Under the pieces are notes generated by a model, which was given only the letters and a program-made list of their open reading frames with translations, had not been told where the DNA came from and did not search any database. A stretch of DNA of 58,379 nt from an uncultured Paracoccaceae bacterium (GTDB lineage Bacteria > Pseudomonadota > Alphaproteobacteria > Rhodobacterales > Rhodobacteraceae). Below are positions 1 to 9,162 of this stretch, in pieces (within the stretch, counting starts at the first letter, position 1; each line of letters opens with the position of its first letter). A program made the translations under genes and the position numbers. The stretch covers positions 1 to 58,379 of the forward strand of contig CAMFGW010000019.1 in assembly GCA_945952025.1 (NCBI GenBank). Direction: 5' to 3'.

Positions 1-1
1 G

Positions 2-793
2 CGCGAGCGGGTGGGGCCGCTTCTTCATATCGCGGCGCCGAACCTCGAACGGCTCTTCCAGGCGGTCGGCGGCGTCGGCTGCTGCGTGATGCTGGCCGAC
101 AAGGACGGCGTGCCGATCGACCGGCGGGGGGCGGCGGCAGAGGATACGACCTTCGCCGATTGGGGGCTCTGGATCGGGACGCGCTGGTCCGAGGCGGTGC
201 AGGGCACCAACGGGATCGGCACTGCCCTTGTCGAACAGCGCCGCGTCATCATCCACCGCGACCAGCATTTCTTCAGCCGCAATGCCGCACTGTCCTGCAT
301 GTCGGCGCCGATCTGGGGGCCGACGGGGAAGTTGCAGGCGGTCCTTGACGTCTCATCCGCGCGCGAGAGCCTGACGCCCGCCTTCGCGCAGCTCATCGGC
401 CAGTTCGTCGATGAAACCGCCCAGCGGATCGAGGCGGAAAGCTTTGCCGCCGCCCATCCCGGCGCGCGGATCACGTTCCTTCCGGGGGTGACGGGGCAGA
501 CCGCACTTCTGGCGGTCAATGCCGACGACCTGGTGATCGGCGCCACGCGGGCGGCGCGCCATCATCTGGGGCTGCCGGCAGACCTCGTGCCGCGTCCGGC
601 GGCGGACCTTCTGGGGCAGGCCCATCCCGACCGGCTGGAGGATGGCGAGCGGGCCACGCTCCTGCGGGCGCTTGCCCGGCATTCGGGCAATGCGTCGGCG
701 GCCGCGCGGGCGCTCGGCATCAGCCGGGCGACCTTCTACCGCAAGCTTGGCCGCGCTGCGCCCGAAAATCCGGGCGATCTGTCTCAATCCTGA
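2..793 (+). CDS. GAF/PAS-like/Fis-HTH transcriptional regulator, AcoR-like but without AAA+ domain (5' end cut by window)
   Basis: The reading frame is open from base 2, so the start lies outside the window; the GTG at 11 is in frame but probably internal. Visible: a GAF-type sensor region (about residues 1-145, with the NGIGT and CMSAPI segments typical of AcoR-like activators), a short PAS-like stretch (about 160-200), then directly a Fis-type helix-turn-helix (about 215-255, NASAAARALGISRATFYRKL). The sigma-54 AAA+ ATPase domain that sits between PAS and HTH in AcoR is absent. It therefore probably does not drive sigma-54 open-complex formation. It lies 108 bp upstream of, and co-directional with, an aldB-type dehydrogenase, which it probably regulates in response to an alcohol, aldehyde or acetoin-like ligand (inference). 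Confidence 0.8.
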   Translation, partial: RERVGPLLHIAAPNLERLFQAVGGVGCCVMLADKDGVPIDRRGAAAEDTTFADWGLWIGTRWSEAVQGTNGIGTALVEQRRVIIHRDQHFFSRNAALSCMSAPIWGPTGKLQAVLDVSSARESLTPAFAQLIGQFVDETAQRIEAESFAAAHPGARITFLPGVTGQTALLAVNADDLVIGATRAARHHLGLPADLVPRPAADLLGQAHPDRLEDGERATLLRALARHSGNASAAARALGISRATFYRKLGRAAPENPGDLSQS

Positions 794-864
794 AACAGGT
801 GGGCGGGGCGATCTGATGCACCCCGGCTGACAGGCTGCCCTCTGCCCCGCATCGTTCCCCAATG

Positions 865-882
865 GGCCGCGAGGAGGCGGCC
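865..882. promoter_or_regulatory. Inverted repeat in the aldB leader
   Basis: GGCCGC and GCGGCC arms (865-870 and 877-882) flank a 6-nt spacer, ending 19 bp before the aldB ATG. It could be an operator for the upstream regulator or a leader hairpin near the ribosome binding site GGAGGG. No convincing sigma-54 -24/-12 element was seen in 794-901. Confidence 0.3.
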
Positions 883-901
883 TTCTTGCGGAGGGAAGTC
901 C

Positions 902-2422
<1,521 letters not shown>

Positions 2423-2446
2423 AAAACAAGGAACGAGGGACTGGGG

Positions 2447-2468
2447 CGGGGGGCACATGTGCCCCCCG
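2447..2468. terminator. Perfect palindrome hairpin between convergent aldB and GH3 genes
   Basis: A perfect 22-nt palindrome with arms beginning CGGGGGGCAC, 25 bp after the aldB stop and 6 bp before the GH3 stop. A TCCTTTCT tract follows on the plus strand and a run of six T lies further on in the minus-strand direction (A-run at 2421-2426). It is probably a bidirectional terminator. Confidence 0.7.
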
Positions 2469-2474
2469 TCCTTT

Positions 2475-3500
2475 CTAGCGGGCGGTGTCGTAGCGCCGGG
2501 CCAGGTCGCGCACCTTGTCCGCCGACAGGGCGAGGCGCTCTTCGGAAAGGGCGCCCCCCCGGGCGACGGCCGCCGCGATCACCTCGGCAATGTCTTCGAC
2601 CTGGGTGCCGATATCGGCCAGGAGCAGGAAGTCGCATCCCGCGTTCAGCGCCTCGATCGCGACGGTTGCGACGGAATCGCCCCGTAGGGTGGCGGCCCCA
2701 TCCAGGTCGTCGGCCAAGGTGATGCCCGTGAAGCCCATCTCGCCGGTCAGCTTGCCGATGACCTTGGGAGATCGGAGGGCTGCGACGCGCGGGTCGAGCG
2801 CCTGGACGATGGCGGGGCCGACCATCATCATCTCGACCCCCGCCGCGATGGCTGCGCGGAAGGGGGGGAGCCCCGCCTCGATCGCGGCAAGGTCCGTCAG
2901 GCAGCGCGCGTCGGGGTCGGTGGCCGGGTCGCCGGTCGTCGAACGGAAGCCGGGGAAGTGCTTGGCGGTCGCCGCCACCCCCGCCGACTGCACGCCCCTG
3001 ATATAGGCCGCAGACAGGTCGGCGACTTGGCGGGGGTCGTCCGACAAGGTGCGCCCCGCAAGCCAGGCGTTCTGGCCGTCCAGCACGTCGAGGATCGGCG
3101 CCAGAAAGACGTTGACGCCCATCCCGGCGGCTGCCGTCGCGACCTGCCGGGCCGTGGCTTCGATCCGGTCGGGGCTGGCGCCCGGCAGCTTCGCACGCGA
3201 CGGAAAGGCCGGCACAAGATCGTGCAGGCGGGCAATGCCGCCCATTTCCTGATCCACCGCCGCCAGAAGAAGCCCGGCGCGACGCCTGGCCTTGCCCGTG
3301 ACGACCTCGAACGTCCCCGCAGTTTCCGCCGCCCGCCGCGCCGGGTCCATGGCGCGCCCGACATATTCCGCGCGCGTCTCGCCCAGAAGGATCGAAACGC
3401 CCCCCCGATCAAGGAAGCGCCGGACGGTTTCGGACAGGCTCGTGTCGGCAAAGGCCGGCAACAGGACCGCGCGCGCGTTTTCGGAAAGGGAGTGGGCCAT
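2475..3500 (-). CDS. Glycoside hydrolase family 3 N-terminal-domain protein, NagZ-like with altered catalytic loop
   Basis: A 341-residue single-domain GH3 TIM-barrel protein, the size of NagZ beta-N-acetylglucosaminidases. Recognisable are VDQEMGG (82-88, cf. the NagZ VDQEGG segment), the KHFPG loop (180-184) and TLADDLDGA (261-269), which carries the likely nucleophilic Asp. The loop after KHFPG normally reads GHGDT..DSH and supplies the His acid/base of NagZ; here it is GFRSTTGDPATDPD, so both diagnostic histidines are missing. No signal peptide is visible, as in cytoplasmic NagZ. It could be a divergent hexosaminidase or a GH3 protein with another activity. A hairpin at 3565-3589 separates it from the upstream permease, so it is probably its own transcription unit. 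Confidence 0.8.
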   Translation of the reverse strand: MAHSLSENARAVLLPAFADTSLSETVRRFLDRGGVSILLGETRAEYVGRAMDPARRAAETAGTFEVVTGKARRRAGLLLAAVDQEMGGIARLHDLVPAFPSRAKLPGASPDRIEATARQVATAAAGMGVNVFLAPILDVLDGQNAWLAGRTLSDDPRQVADLSAAYIRGVQSAGVAATAKHFPGFRSTTGDPATDPDARCLTDLAAIEAGLPPFRAAIAAGVEMMMVGPAIVQALDPRVAALRSPKVIGKLTGEMGFTGITLADDLDGAATLRGDSVATVAIEALNAGCDFLLLADIGTQVEDIAEVIAAAVARGGALSEERLALSADKVRDLARRYDTAR

Positions 3501-3564
3501 GGCGGTTCCCGGATTTTCGGTGAATTGCGGCCCGGTTCACGCGACGGGCCGCGTTTGTCAAGGA

Positions 3565-3589
3565 AACGGGCGCCGGTTTGGCGCCCGTT
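3565..3589 (-). terminator. Terminator hairpin after the APC permease
   Basis: A perfect 10-bp stem (AACGGGCGCC / GGCGCCCGTT) with a 5-nt loop lies 23 bp past the permease stop. On the minus strand it is followed by TTTCCTT, a weak T tract. A TTGACA hexamer right after it (minus strand, 3556-3561) could be the -35 of the GH3 gene, but I see no good -10. Confidence 0.6.
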
Positions 3590-3612
3590 CCATCAGGTCC
3601 CGACGTGGCCGG

Positions 3613-5061
3613 TTAGCCCATCGTGCTGGCACCCATCCGCGCGAAGCGGGCCGGGTCCCTGGCCTTCAGGCGCTGGGCCAGAAGGTAGCCGACGACCCCC
3701 CCGGCGGGGATCAGCGAGGGCAAGAGCCAGCTCAGGTGGCCGCCGGTGGTGCCGGTCAGGTCGCCGTAGTTCCAGAAGATGTAGACGAAGAGCACGGCCA
3801 TGATCAGACCGGCCACCGCCGGCAGGATTTTGGTCGACAGCGCGGGGCCGTCGCTGCGCCTGGCGAAGAAGGCGATCACCGACAGCGAAGTGATCCCCAT
3901 CATGCCGATGACGCCCAGCGTGCCGATCTGGCTGATCCAGGTGAACATGTTCAGGATCGGGTCGAGCCCCAGCCCCGCGAAGATCGCCAGCACGATCAGC
4001 GCGCCGATGGTCTGGACGACAGAGCCGATGTGCGGGCTCTGGTGGGCGTCGTGCGTGCGGCCGAAGGCCTCGGGCAGAAGCCCGTCACGGCCCGCGACGT
4101 AGGAATAGCGGGCGATGTAGTTGTGGAAGGCCGACAGCGCCGCGAAAAGGCTCGAGACCAGGAGAAGCCCCGCGATCATCGAGATCGTGCCGTTGGTGTA
4201 GGTTTCGGCCAGGTTGAAGAAGTAGGCCGTCGGGTCCTGCAGCGCGCCGAGCGTCGGCAGAAGTTTCTCGGCGCCGGTGCCGGCGATCATCAGCCAGGTG
4301 GTAAAGACGAAGAAGATGCCGATCATCAGTATCGACAGGTAGGTCGCGCGCGGGATGGTGCGCTCGGGGTCGCGGGCCTCTTCGCCGTAGATGGTCGTCG
4401 CCTCGATACCGATGAAGGAGCCAAGGCAGAAGAGGATCGCCGCCGTGAGCGAGCCGGAGTTCAGGGCGTGGAAGTCCAGGATGTTGACCGAAAGCCCCGT
4501 TCCGTTCGCGCCGCCCGACTTCAGGATGGCGAAGTCGACGATCAGGACGATGAGGTATTCAAGGCCCACCAGCACCACCATCACCTTGGCCGACAGGTCG
4601 ACCTGCCGATAACCCAGGATGCCGACAAGCGCGATGGCGATCAGGCTGAAGGCCCACCAGGGCAGCGCCAAGCCCATCGGGGCGAAGACGCCCGCGGCGA
4701 CGCCGCCCAGAAGGCCGATCAGGCCGAACTGCATGGTGTTGTAGGCCACCAGCGCCATGATCGACACGGCACCGCCCCAGCTGCCGCCAAGGCCGCGCGC
4801 GGCATAGGCGTAGAAGGCGCCGGCGTTGATGACATGGCGGCTCATGGCCACGTAGCCCGCCGCGAAGGCCAGCATCACCAGCGTCAAGAGGATGAAGGTC
4901 AGCGGAATGCCCGTGCCGTTCCCCAGAAGGAAGGCCAGGGGCATTGCACCCGCGACCCCGGTCAGCGGCGCCGCCGCCGAGATCACCATGAAGGTGACGG
5001 CGACAAGGCCCAGCGAATTGTGTCGAAGCCTGTTGGCCCCGCTATCGGTTGATTGAGACAT
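3613..5061 (-). CDS. APC-superfamily amino acid/amine permease
   Basis: A 482-residue integral membrane protein with about 12 hydrophobic segments, an N-terminal LGLVAVTFMVISAAAPLTG stretch and the GEEARDPERTIPRA loop characteristic of the APC family. It should import an amino acid or amine by proton or cation coupling at the inner membrane. I chose the ATG at 5061 because GGAGGG sits 3 bp upstream; an in-frame ATG six codons earlier lies ahead of that ribosome binding site. It is 91 bp downstream of, and co-directional with, the glutamine-synthetase-like gene. That pairing is common for amine uptake plus gamma-glutamylation (PuuP/PuuA-like), so an amine substrate is likely but unproven. Confidence 0.88.
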   Translation of the reverse strand: MSQSTDSGANRLRHNSLGLVAVTFMVISAAAPLTGVAGAMPLAFLLGNGTGIPLTFILLTLVMLAFAAGYVAMSRHVINAGAFYAYAARGLGGSWGGAVSIMALVAYNTMQFGLIGLLGGVAAGVFAPMGLALPWWAFSLIAIALVGILGYRQVDLSAKVMVVLVGLEYLIVLIVDFAILKSGGANGTGLSVNILDFHALNSGSLTAAILFCLGSFIGIEATTIYGEEARDPERTIPRATYLSILMIGIFFVFTTWLMIAGTGAEKLLPTLGALQDPTAYFFNLAETYTNGTISMIAGLLLVSSLFAALSAFHNYIARYSYVAGRDGLLPEAFGRTHDAHQSPHIGSVVQTIGALIVLAIFAGLGLDPILNMFTWISQIGTLGVIGMMGITSLSVIAFFARRSDGPALSTKILPAVAGLIMAVLFVYIFWNYGDLTGTTGGHLSWLLPSLIPAGGVVGYLLAQRLKARDPARFARMGASTMG

Positions 5062-5152
5062 GATCCCTCCATGTTGCACAGTCCCCGGTCTTGGAGCCGG
5101 GATTGAGTGGTCCGTAACGCATTGGCGCCGGTTGCGCCCTTTACGTCAATGG

Positions 5153-6493
5153 TCAGCCCAGGTCGAAGAAGCGGGCAAGCTCGACATCGGGCACCTTGCG
5201 GCGGAATTCGTCGTGCTGGCTCTGGCGCGTGGCGCTGAAGCCATCGACGAAGCGGCTGCCGAGCCAGTCGCGGGCGAAGTCCGATCCGCGCAGCCTCTCG
5301 ATCGCCTCTGGCATGGACCGCGCGAAGTCGCGGGTGGGTGTCTGGGCGTAGCCCGAGCCGATGACCTCGGGTTCCGGCTCGATCTGGCCGAGGATGCCGG
5401 CGACCCCGGCTGCGATGGTCGCGGCGGCGGTCAGGTAGGGGTTGGTATCGGCGCCCGGCAGGCGGTTTTCGACCCGGAGCGAGCCCGCGTCATGGCCGAC
5501 CAGACGGAAGCAGGTGGTGCGGTTTTCGTAGCCCCAGGTCAGGCCGGGCGGCGCGAAGGTGCCGGGGGCAAAGCGGCGGTAGCTGTTGACCGTGGGCTGA
5601 AAGACCAGGGTCATGTCGCCGATGTAGGCCTGCAGCCCGCCCAGGAACCAGCGGAACTTCTGGCTGACGCCGTTCTTCCGGCTTTCGTCCCAGAAGACGG
5701 GGGTGCCGGCCTTGTCCTTCAGGCTGATGTGCAGGTGGATCGACTGGCTGTCGGCATCCTCGTTCCAGCGCGGCATGAAGGTGACGGACTTGCCCTGACG
5801 CAGCGCCAGCGCGCGCAGGAAGTTCTTCAGCAGCACCAGCTGGTCGGCCGGTTCAAGGCCGCCACCGGCGGCGATGCAGCATTCCATGAAACCGGCGCCG
5901 ATTTCCTCGTGCATCTTCGCCAGGTCGATGCGCAGGGGCTCGCAGATCGCGGCCAGCGCCTCGTACCATTCGGTCTGGACGGCCTGATAGACGATCAGGT
6001 CGTGGCTCGCGTGCAGCGTGGCGGGCGTGAGGTTGCGGTAGCCCTTGGCCTTCACCACCTCTGGCGGGTCGTTGAAGAGGGTATATTCCAGCTCCATCCC
6101 GTATTTCGGGAAGAGCCCCGCGTCCGCCGCGCGCGCCAGGACCTTGGTCAGGATCGAGCGGGGGCACAGTTCGGCCGAGGCGCCGGTGAAGTTCGACAGG
6201 ACCAGAAGGTCATGGCCGGGCTTCGACCAGGGCAGGCGGCGGGTGCTTGCGGGGTCGAGCATGAGCGGGTCGTCGTGATAGTCGCCGGAATCGTCATTCA
6301 CGCCCGGCAGGTTCAGCTGCACATCGGTCGGGTCGAGCGCAAGCTGCGCGGGGGCCATGCCCATGCCGTTCCGGGCGATGCCCTTCAGGCTGGAGGCAGA
6401 GACCATCTGCCCGCGCAGGAGCCCGTTGGTGTCGGTCATGGCGACGGTCGCAAAGCGGCTGGCCGGATCGGCCAGGAAGTCGTGAAGGCTCAT
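5153..6493 (-). CDS. Glutamine synthetase-like gamma-glutamyl ligase (PuuA/GlnT-type)
   Basis: A 446-residue protein of the GS catalytic fold. The Glu/His metal and substrate segments are recognisable: KYGMELEYTLF, KMHEEIGAGFMECCI, SQSIHLHISL (cf. GSGMHVHQSL of GlnA), NRTTCFRL and VENRLPGADTNPYL. The short N-terminal beta-grasp domain and the lack of a housekeeping GlnA adenylylation motif place it among the accessory ligases that join glutamate to an amine (polyamine, ethanolamine, methylamine, anilines) using ATP. It lies between an amine-type permease and the ring-cleavage genes, 38 bp after the hydrolase fusion, and is probably co-transcribed with both. The amine substrate is unknown. An aniline-type role (cf. 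TdnQ/AtdA1) is a hypothesis. Confidence 0.85.
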   Translation of the reverse strand: MSLHDFLADPASRFATVAMTDTNGLLRGQMVSASSLKGIARNGMGMAPAQLALDPTDVQLNLPGVNDDSGDYHDDPLMLDPASTRRLPWSKPGHDLLVLSNFTGASAELCPRSILTKVLARAADAGLFPKYGMELEYTLFNDPPEVVKAKGYRNLTPATLHASHDLIVYQAVQTEWYEALAAICEPLRIDLAKMHEEIGAGFMECCIAAGGGLEPADQLVLLKNFLRALALRQGKSVTFMPRWNEDADSQSIHLHISLKDKAGTPVFWDESRKNGVSQKFRWFLGGLQAYIGDMTLVFQPTVNSYRRFAPGTFAPPGLTWGYENRTTCFRLVGHDAGSLRVENRLPGADTNPYLTAAATIAAGVAGILGQIEPEPEVIGSGYAQTPTRDFARSMPEAIERLRGSDFARDWLGSRFVDGFSATRQSQHDEFRRKVPDVELARFFDLG

Positions 6494-6531
6494 GGGTCAC
6501 CCGTTGTTCGCGCGATTTCTGGGGTATCCGG

Positions 6532-7818
6532 TCACGATAGTCGCCGGAGCAGGTCGAGAAGATGCGAGGTATAGATAGCCGGTTTTTCAAGATTGCAGAC
6601 ATGGCCCGCGCCCGCGATCATCTCGAACCGGACGTCCGGCAGCGGGGCCGCGTCGCAGATGCGGGCGGCAACGCCGCGGATTTCGACGGGGGGCGCCAGC
6701 CGGTCATGGGTGCCGGTCATCATCAGGACCGGCATGGTCAGCCGGGCGAAATCGAACCGTTCGAGCGGGTTGGTGAAGCAGTGCAGCGCGTCGCGGTAGG
6801 TGGCGACGGGGATCGCCGCCATGCTGTCGAAGAGTGCCTGCCGGGTCGCCTCGTCGGCGTTGGGGCCGGCGATGACCGCGACGACAGAGGGCGCGAAATC
6901 GGCGGGGACCTGGCCTGCGTCGAGCGGCACCTCGCGGCTGACGCGGAAGTTTTCGCGTTCCTCGGGGTCGGCTTCCGACATGCCGGTGCAGCCGCCGGAC
7001 AGGACCAGCGCGTCGAGCATCCCGGGGTGGCGCATGGCGAAGGATGTGGCGATCCAGCTGCCGTAGGACAGGCCGACCAGCACCAGCCGCCTGGCACCGA
7101 GCTTTTCGGCGACGCGCAGGATGTCGGCGCAATAGTCGTCGATCATCGACTGGCGCGCGCCCAGGCTGCTGTCGCCGTAGCCGCGCAGATCCAGGGCGGC
7201 GGCGCGCATGGTGGGGCCGACTGCCTCGAGCTGGGCCTGCCAGTTGCTGCGCCGGCCGCCGATCCCGTGCAGGAAGAGGCAGAGCCGCCCGTCGCCCAGG
7301 TCCGGCGTGACGGACAGGGCAAGGCGGGGGAGGTCGTCGAAGATCAGGGTTTCGACCCGGGCCCTGGTGCCGTCGGGCGCGGGCGGCGGGGGGTCGGTCC
7401 TGGGCAGGCGGGCGAGTTCGGCGATCCCGGCCTCGAACACGGCGCGGGTGCCGGTGCAGATGGCGGTCAGGCGCGGCTCGGCGGCAACGACGGTGGTGGA
7501 CCAGTCGATATGGCTGCCGCCCCCTTCGCGCGGGGTCACATGGACGCGCGCATCATAGGCCTGGCAGTCGGCGATGCCTTCCAGGTGGCGATAGCCCAGC
7601 ACCCGGTCGCTGTCGGACAGGTAGGTCTGCTGCTCGCGGTAAGGCGTGTCCTCGCCCTTGACGGTGAAGGCGCGGATGGGCGCGCCGTGCGGCCCGCGTT
7701 CGGCCAGCATCGTGGCGATCCAGGGGTGCCAGGGGGCGGCGAAGTCGCGCAAGGTTTGCCAGACCCGGTCCGGCGCCTGGGCCAGGTCGGCCCGGACCTG
7801 CACGACCTGTCGCGGCAT
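6532..7818 (-). CDS. SRPBCC domain fused to alpha/beta-hydrolase
   Basis: A 428-residue two-domain protein. Residues 1-135 form an SRPBCC/START-like hydrophobic-ligand pocket (VRADLAQAPDRVWQTLRDF, then HIDWSTTVVA). After a Pro-rich linker (PPPPAP, 143-148), residues 153-428 are an alpha/beta-hydrolase with oxyanion segment LHGIGG, nucleophile S251 (GLSYGS), acid D372 (TGTHDRLAP) and H406 (AGAGHVCNLEKP). The start codon follows the preceding stop with no gap, so translation is coupled. Next to a NicX-like dioxygenase, a deformylase or ring-fission-product hydrolase role (as NicD in nicotinate degradation) is attractive. The fused SRPBCC domain is unusual for that job and may bind the aromatic substrate or product. 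Confidence 0.8.
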   Translation of the reverse strand: MPRQVVQVRADLAQAPDRVWQTLRDFAAPWHPWIATMLAERGPHGAPIRAFTVKGEDTPYREQQTYLSDSDRVLGYRHLEGIADCQAYDARVHVTPREGGGSHIDWSTTVVAAEPRLTAICTGTRAVFEAGIAELARLPRTDPPPPAPDGTRARVETLIFDDLPRLALSVTPDLGDGRLCLFLHGIGGRRSNWQAQLEAVGPTMRAAALDLRGYGDSSLGARQSMIDDYCADILRVAEKLGARRLVLVGLSYGSWIATSFAMRHPGMLDALVLSGGCTGMSEADPEERENFRVSREVPLDAGQVPADFAPSVVAVIAGPNADEATRQALFDSMAAIPVATYRDALHCFTNPLERFDFARLTMPVLMMTGTHDRLAPPVEIRGVAARICDAAPLPDVRFEMIAGAGHVCNLEKPAIYTSHLLDLLRRLS

Positions 7819-9162
7819 CTAGCGCAGGCTCCGCAAGGTGCCCGATGCGCCGCGCCAGAGCGAGTTGCGCGCCCCGCCCTCGTCGCCCGGCGCATGGTCC
7901 AGCTCGTCCATGTCGTAAAGCGCCAGGACGCCGATATAATCCTCCATGATTTCAGAGGTATAGGGCAGCATCAGCGCGCCGCAGCGGCTGTCGCGATACA
8001 TGCGCTCCAGGGGCAGCGACTTCAGCATGGACTGGCCGCCGCAGGTGCGGATGGCAAGTGCCGCGATTTCCTGCACGCCCTCCATGACGTTGTACTGGGC
8101 GGCATACATCCGCAGGACCTCGCCCTTCGTCGGCATGCCCTTGGCTTCCGAGAAGGCCTGCCACCAGAGCGCGCGCATGTTGGCAAGGCGGGCATACATC
8201 TTCGACACCGCGACGCGCTTGGTCGCATACATGCGCCGGTCAATCGGCGGCTGGCCGGGCACGCGGCCCTGAAGGTAGGCGATGGTGAAGTCGTAGGCGC
8301 CTTGCGCCACACCCATGTAGGTCGGCGAGAGCGTCGCCATCATGTGGGGCCAGTTGGGCAGCGTCTTGCCGAAGATGCCGCGCGGCATCAGCAGGTCGTC
8401 GTGGGTGACGAAGACTTCCTTCAGGATCAGGTCGCGGCTGTTGGTGCCGCGCATGCCCAAGGGGTCCCAGTCGCCCTTGACGGTCAGGCCCGGCGCGTCC
8501 TTGTGGACGACGAACAGCATCGTGTCCTCATGCCGCGGCTCGATCCCCTCGAACACCTCGGTGCAGACGATGGTGTAATAGTCGCAATAGCCGGCGAGCG
8601 AGGCGAACTTCTTGAAGCCGTTGATCTTCCAGCCGCCCTCGACCGCGCGGGCCTGGGTCTGGTTCGGCTTCGAGGTCCAGTTCTGCCCGCCTTCCGAGAT
8701 GGGCTGCGAGAAGATGGCGCGTTCCTTCATCGCGCGGGTGAACTGGCGGGCGCGCAGGGGCGCGAACTCGGCCTTTTCCTCGGGAGTCAGGTTCGGCATG
8801 TCGTACATGAAGCGCGACCAGGCCATGGACGAGTTGTGCATGTTGAAGGTCAGCGCGGTGGCGCCGCAGTATTTGCCGATCTCGGCGCCGACCATGGCAT
8901 ATTCGCCCATGTTGAAGCCCCAGCCGCCGAATTCCTCGGGGATGGTCAGGCCCAGGAAGCCGGCGTCGGCCAGGTCTTTGTAGTTTGCGGTCGGGAACGA
9001 GGCCTCGTCGTCGACAGCCTTGGCGCGAGCGGCGAAGGTCGGGCCCAGGGCGTTGATCTTCGCCAAGGCCTCCTGCACGGCGGAGCGGACCCGCGACAGG
9101 TCGTAATAGTCGGCGGGCGTGCTCATCGGCATGGTGTCGGCGGGACGGGTCGTGTCGGACAT
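7819..9162 (-). CDS. Acyl-CoA dehydrogenase-fold flavoprotein lacking the usual catalytic Glu; possible flavin-dependent monooxygenase
   Basis: A 447-residue protein with the three-part acyl-CoA dehydrogenase fold: N-terminal helices (LADAGFLGLTIPEEFGGWG, 64-82), middle beta domain (FSQPISEGG, 151-159; LGMRGTNSRDL) and C-terminal helices (RTCGGQSMLKSLPLERMYRDSR). Where short/medium-chain dehydrogenases have YEGTSEI with the catalytic Glu, this protein has LPYTSEI (399-405). No CoA ligase or thioesterase lies nearby, while a flavin reductase gene lies one operon upstream. I infer a group D-type two-component monooxygenase (HpaB/HsaA/DszC-like fold) is at least as likely as a true dehydrogenase. 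Some dehydrogenases carry their Glu on another helix, so this is not settled. It overlaps the NicX-like gene by 1 bp (TGATG). Confidence 0.8.
   Translation of the reverse strand: MSDTTRPADTMPMSTPADYYDLSRVRSAVQEALAKINALGPTFAARAKAVDDEASFPTANYKDLADAGFLGLTIPEEFGGWGFNMGEYAMVGAEIGKYCGATALTFNMHNSSMAWSRFMYDMPNLTPEEKAEFAPLRARQFTRAMKERAIFSQPISEGGQNWTSKPNQTQARAVEGGWKINGFKKFASLAGYCDYYTIVCTEVFEGIEPRHEDTMLFVVHKDAPGLTVKGDWDPLGMRGTNSRDLILKEVFVTHDDLLMPRGIFGKTLPNWPHMMATLSPTYMGVAQGAYDFTIAYLQGRVPGQPPIDRRMYATKRVAVSKMYARLANMRALWWQAFSEAKGMPTKGEVLRMYAAQYNVMEGVQEIAALAIRTCGGQSMLKSLPLERMYRDSRCGALMLPYTSEIMEDYIGVLALYDMDELDHAPGDEGGARNSLWRGASGTLRSLR

Noticed and set aside
794-901. Sigma-54 promoter upstream of aldB, expected from the AcoR-like regulator
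   Set aside because: No TGGCAC-N5-TTGC-like element is present, and the regulator lacks the AAA+ domain needed for sigma-54 activation.
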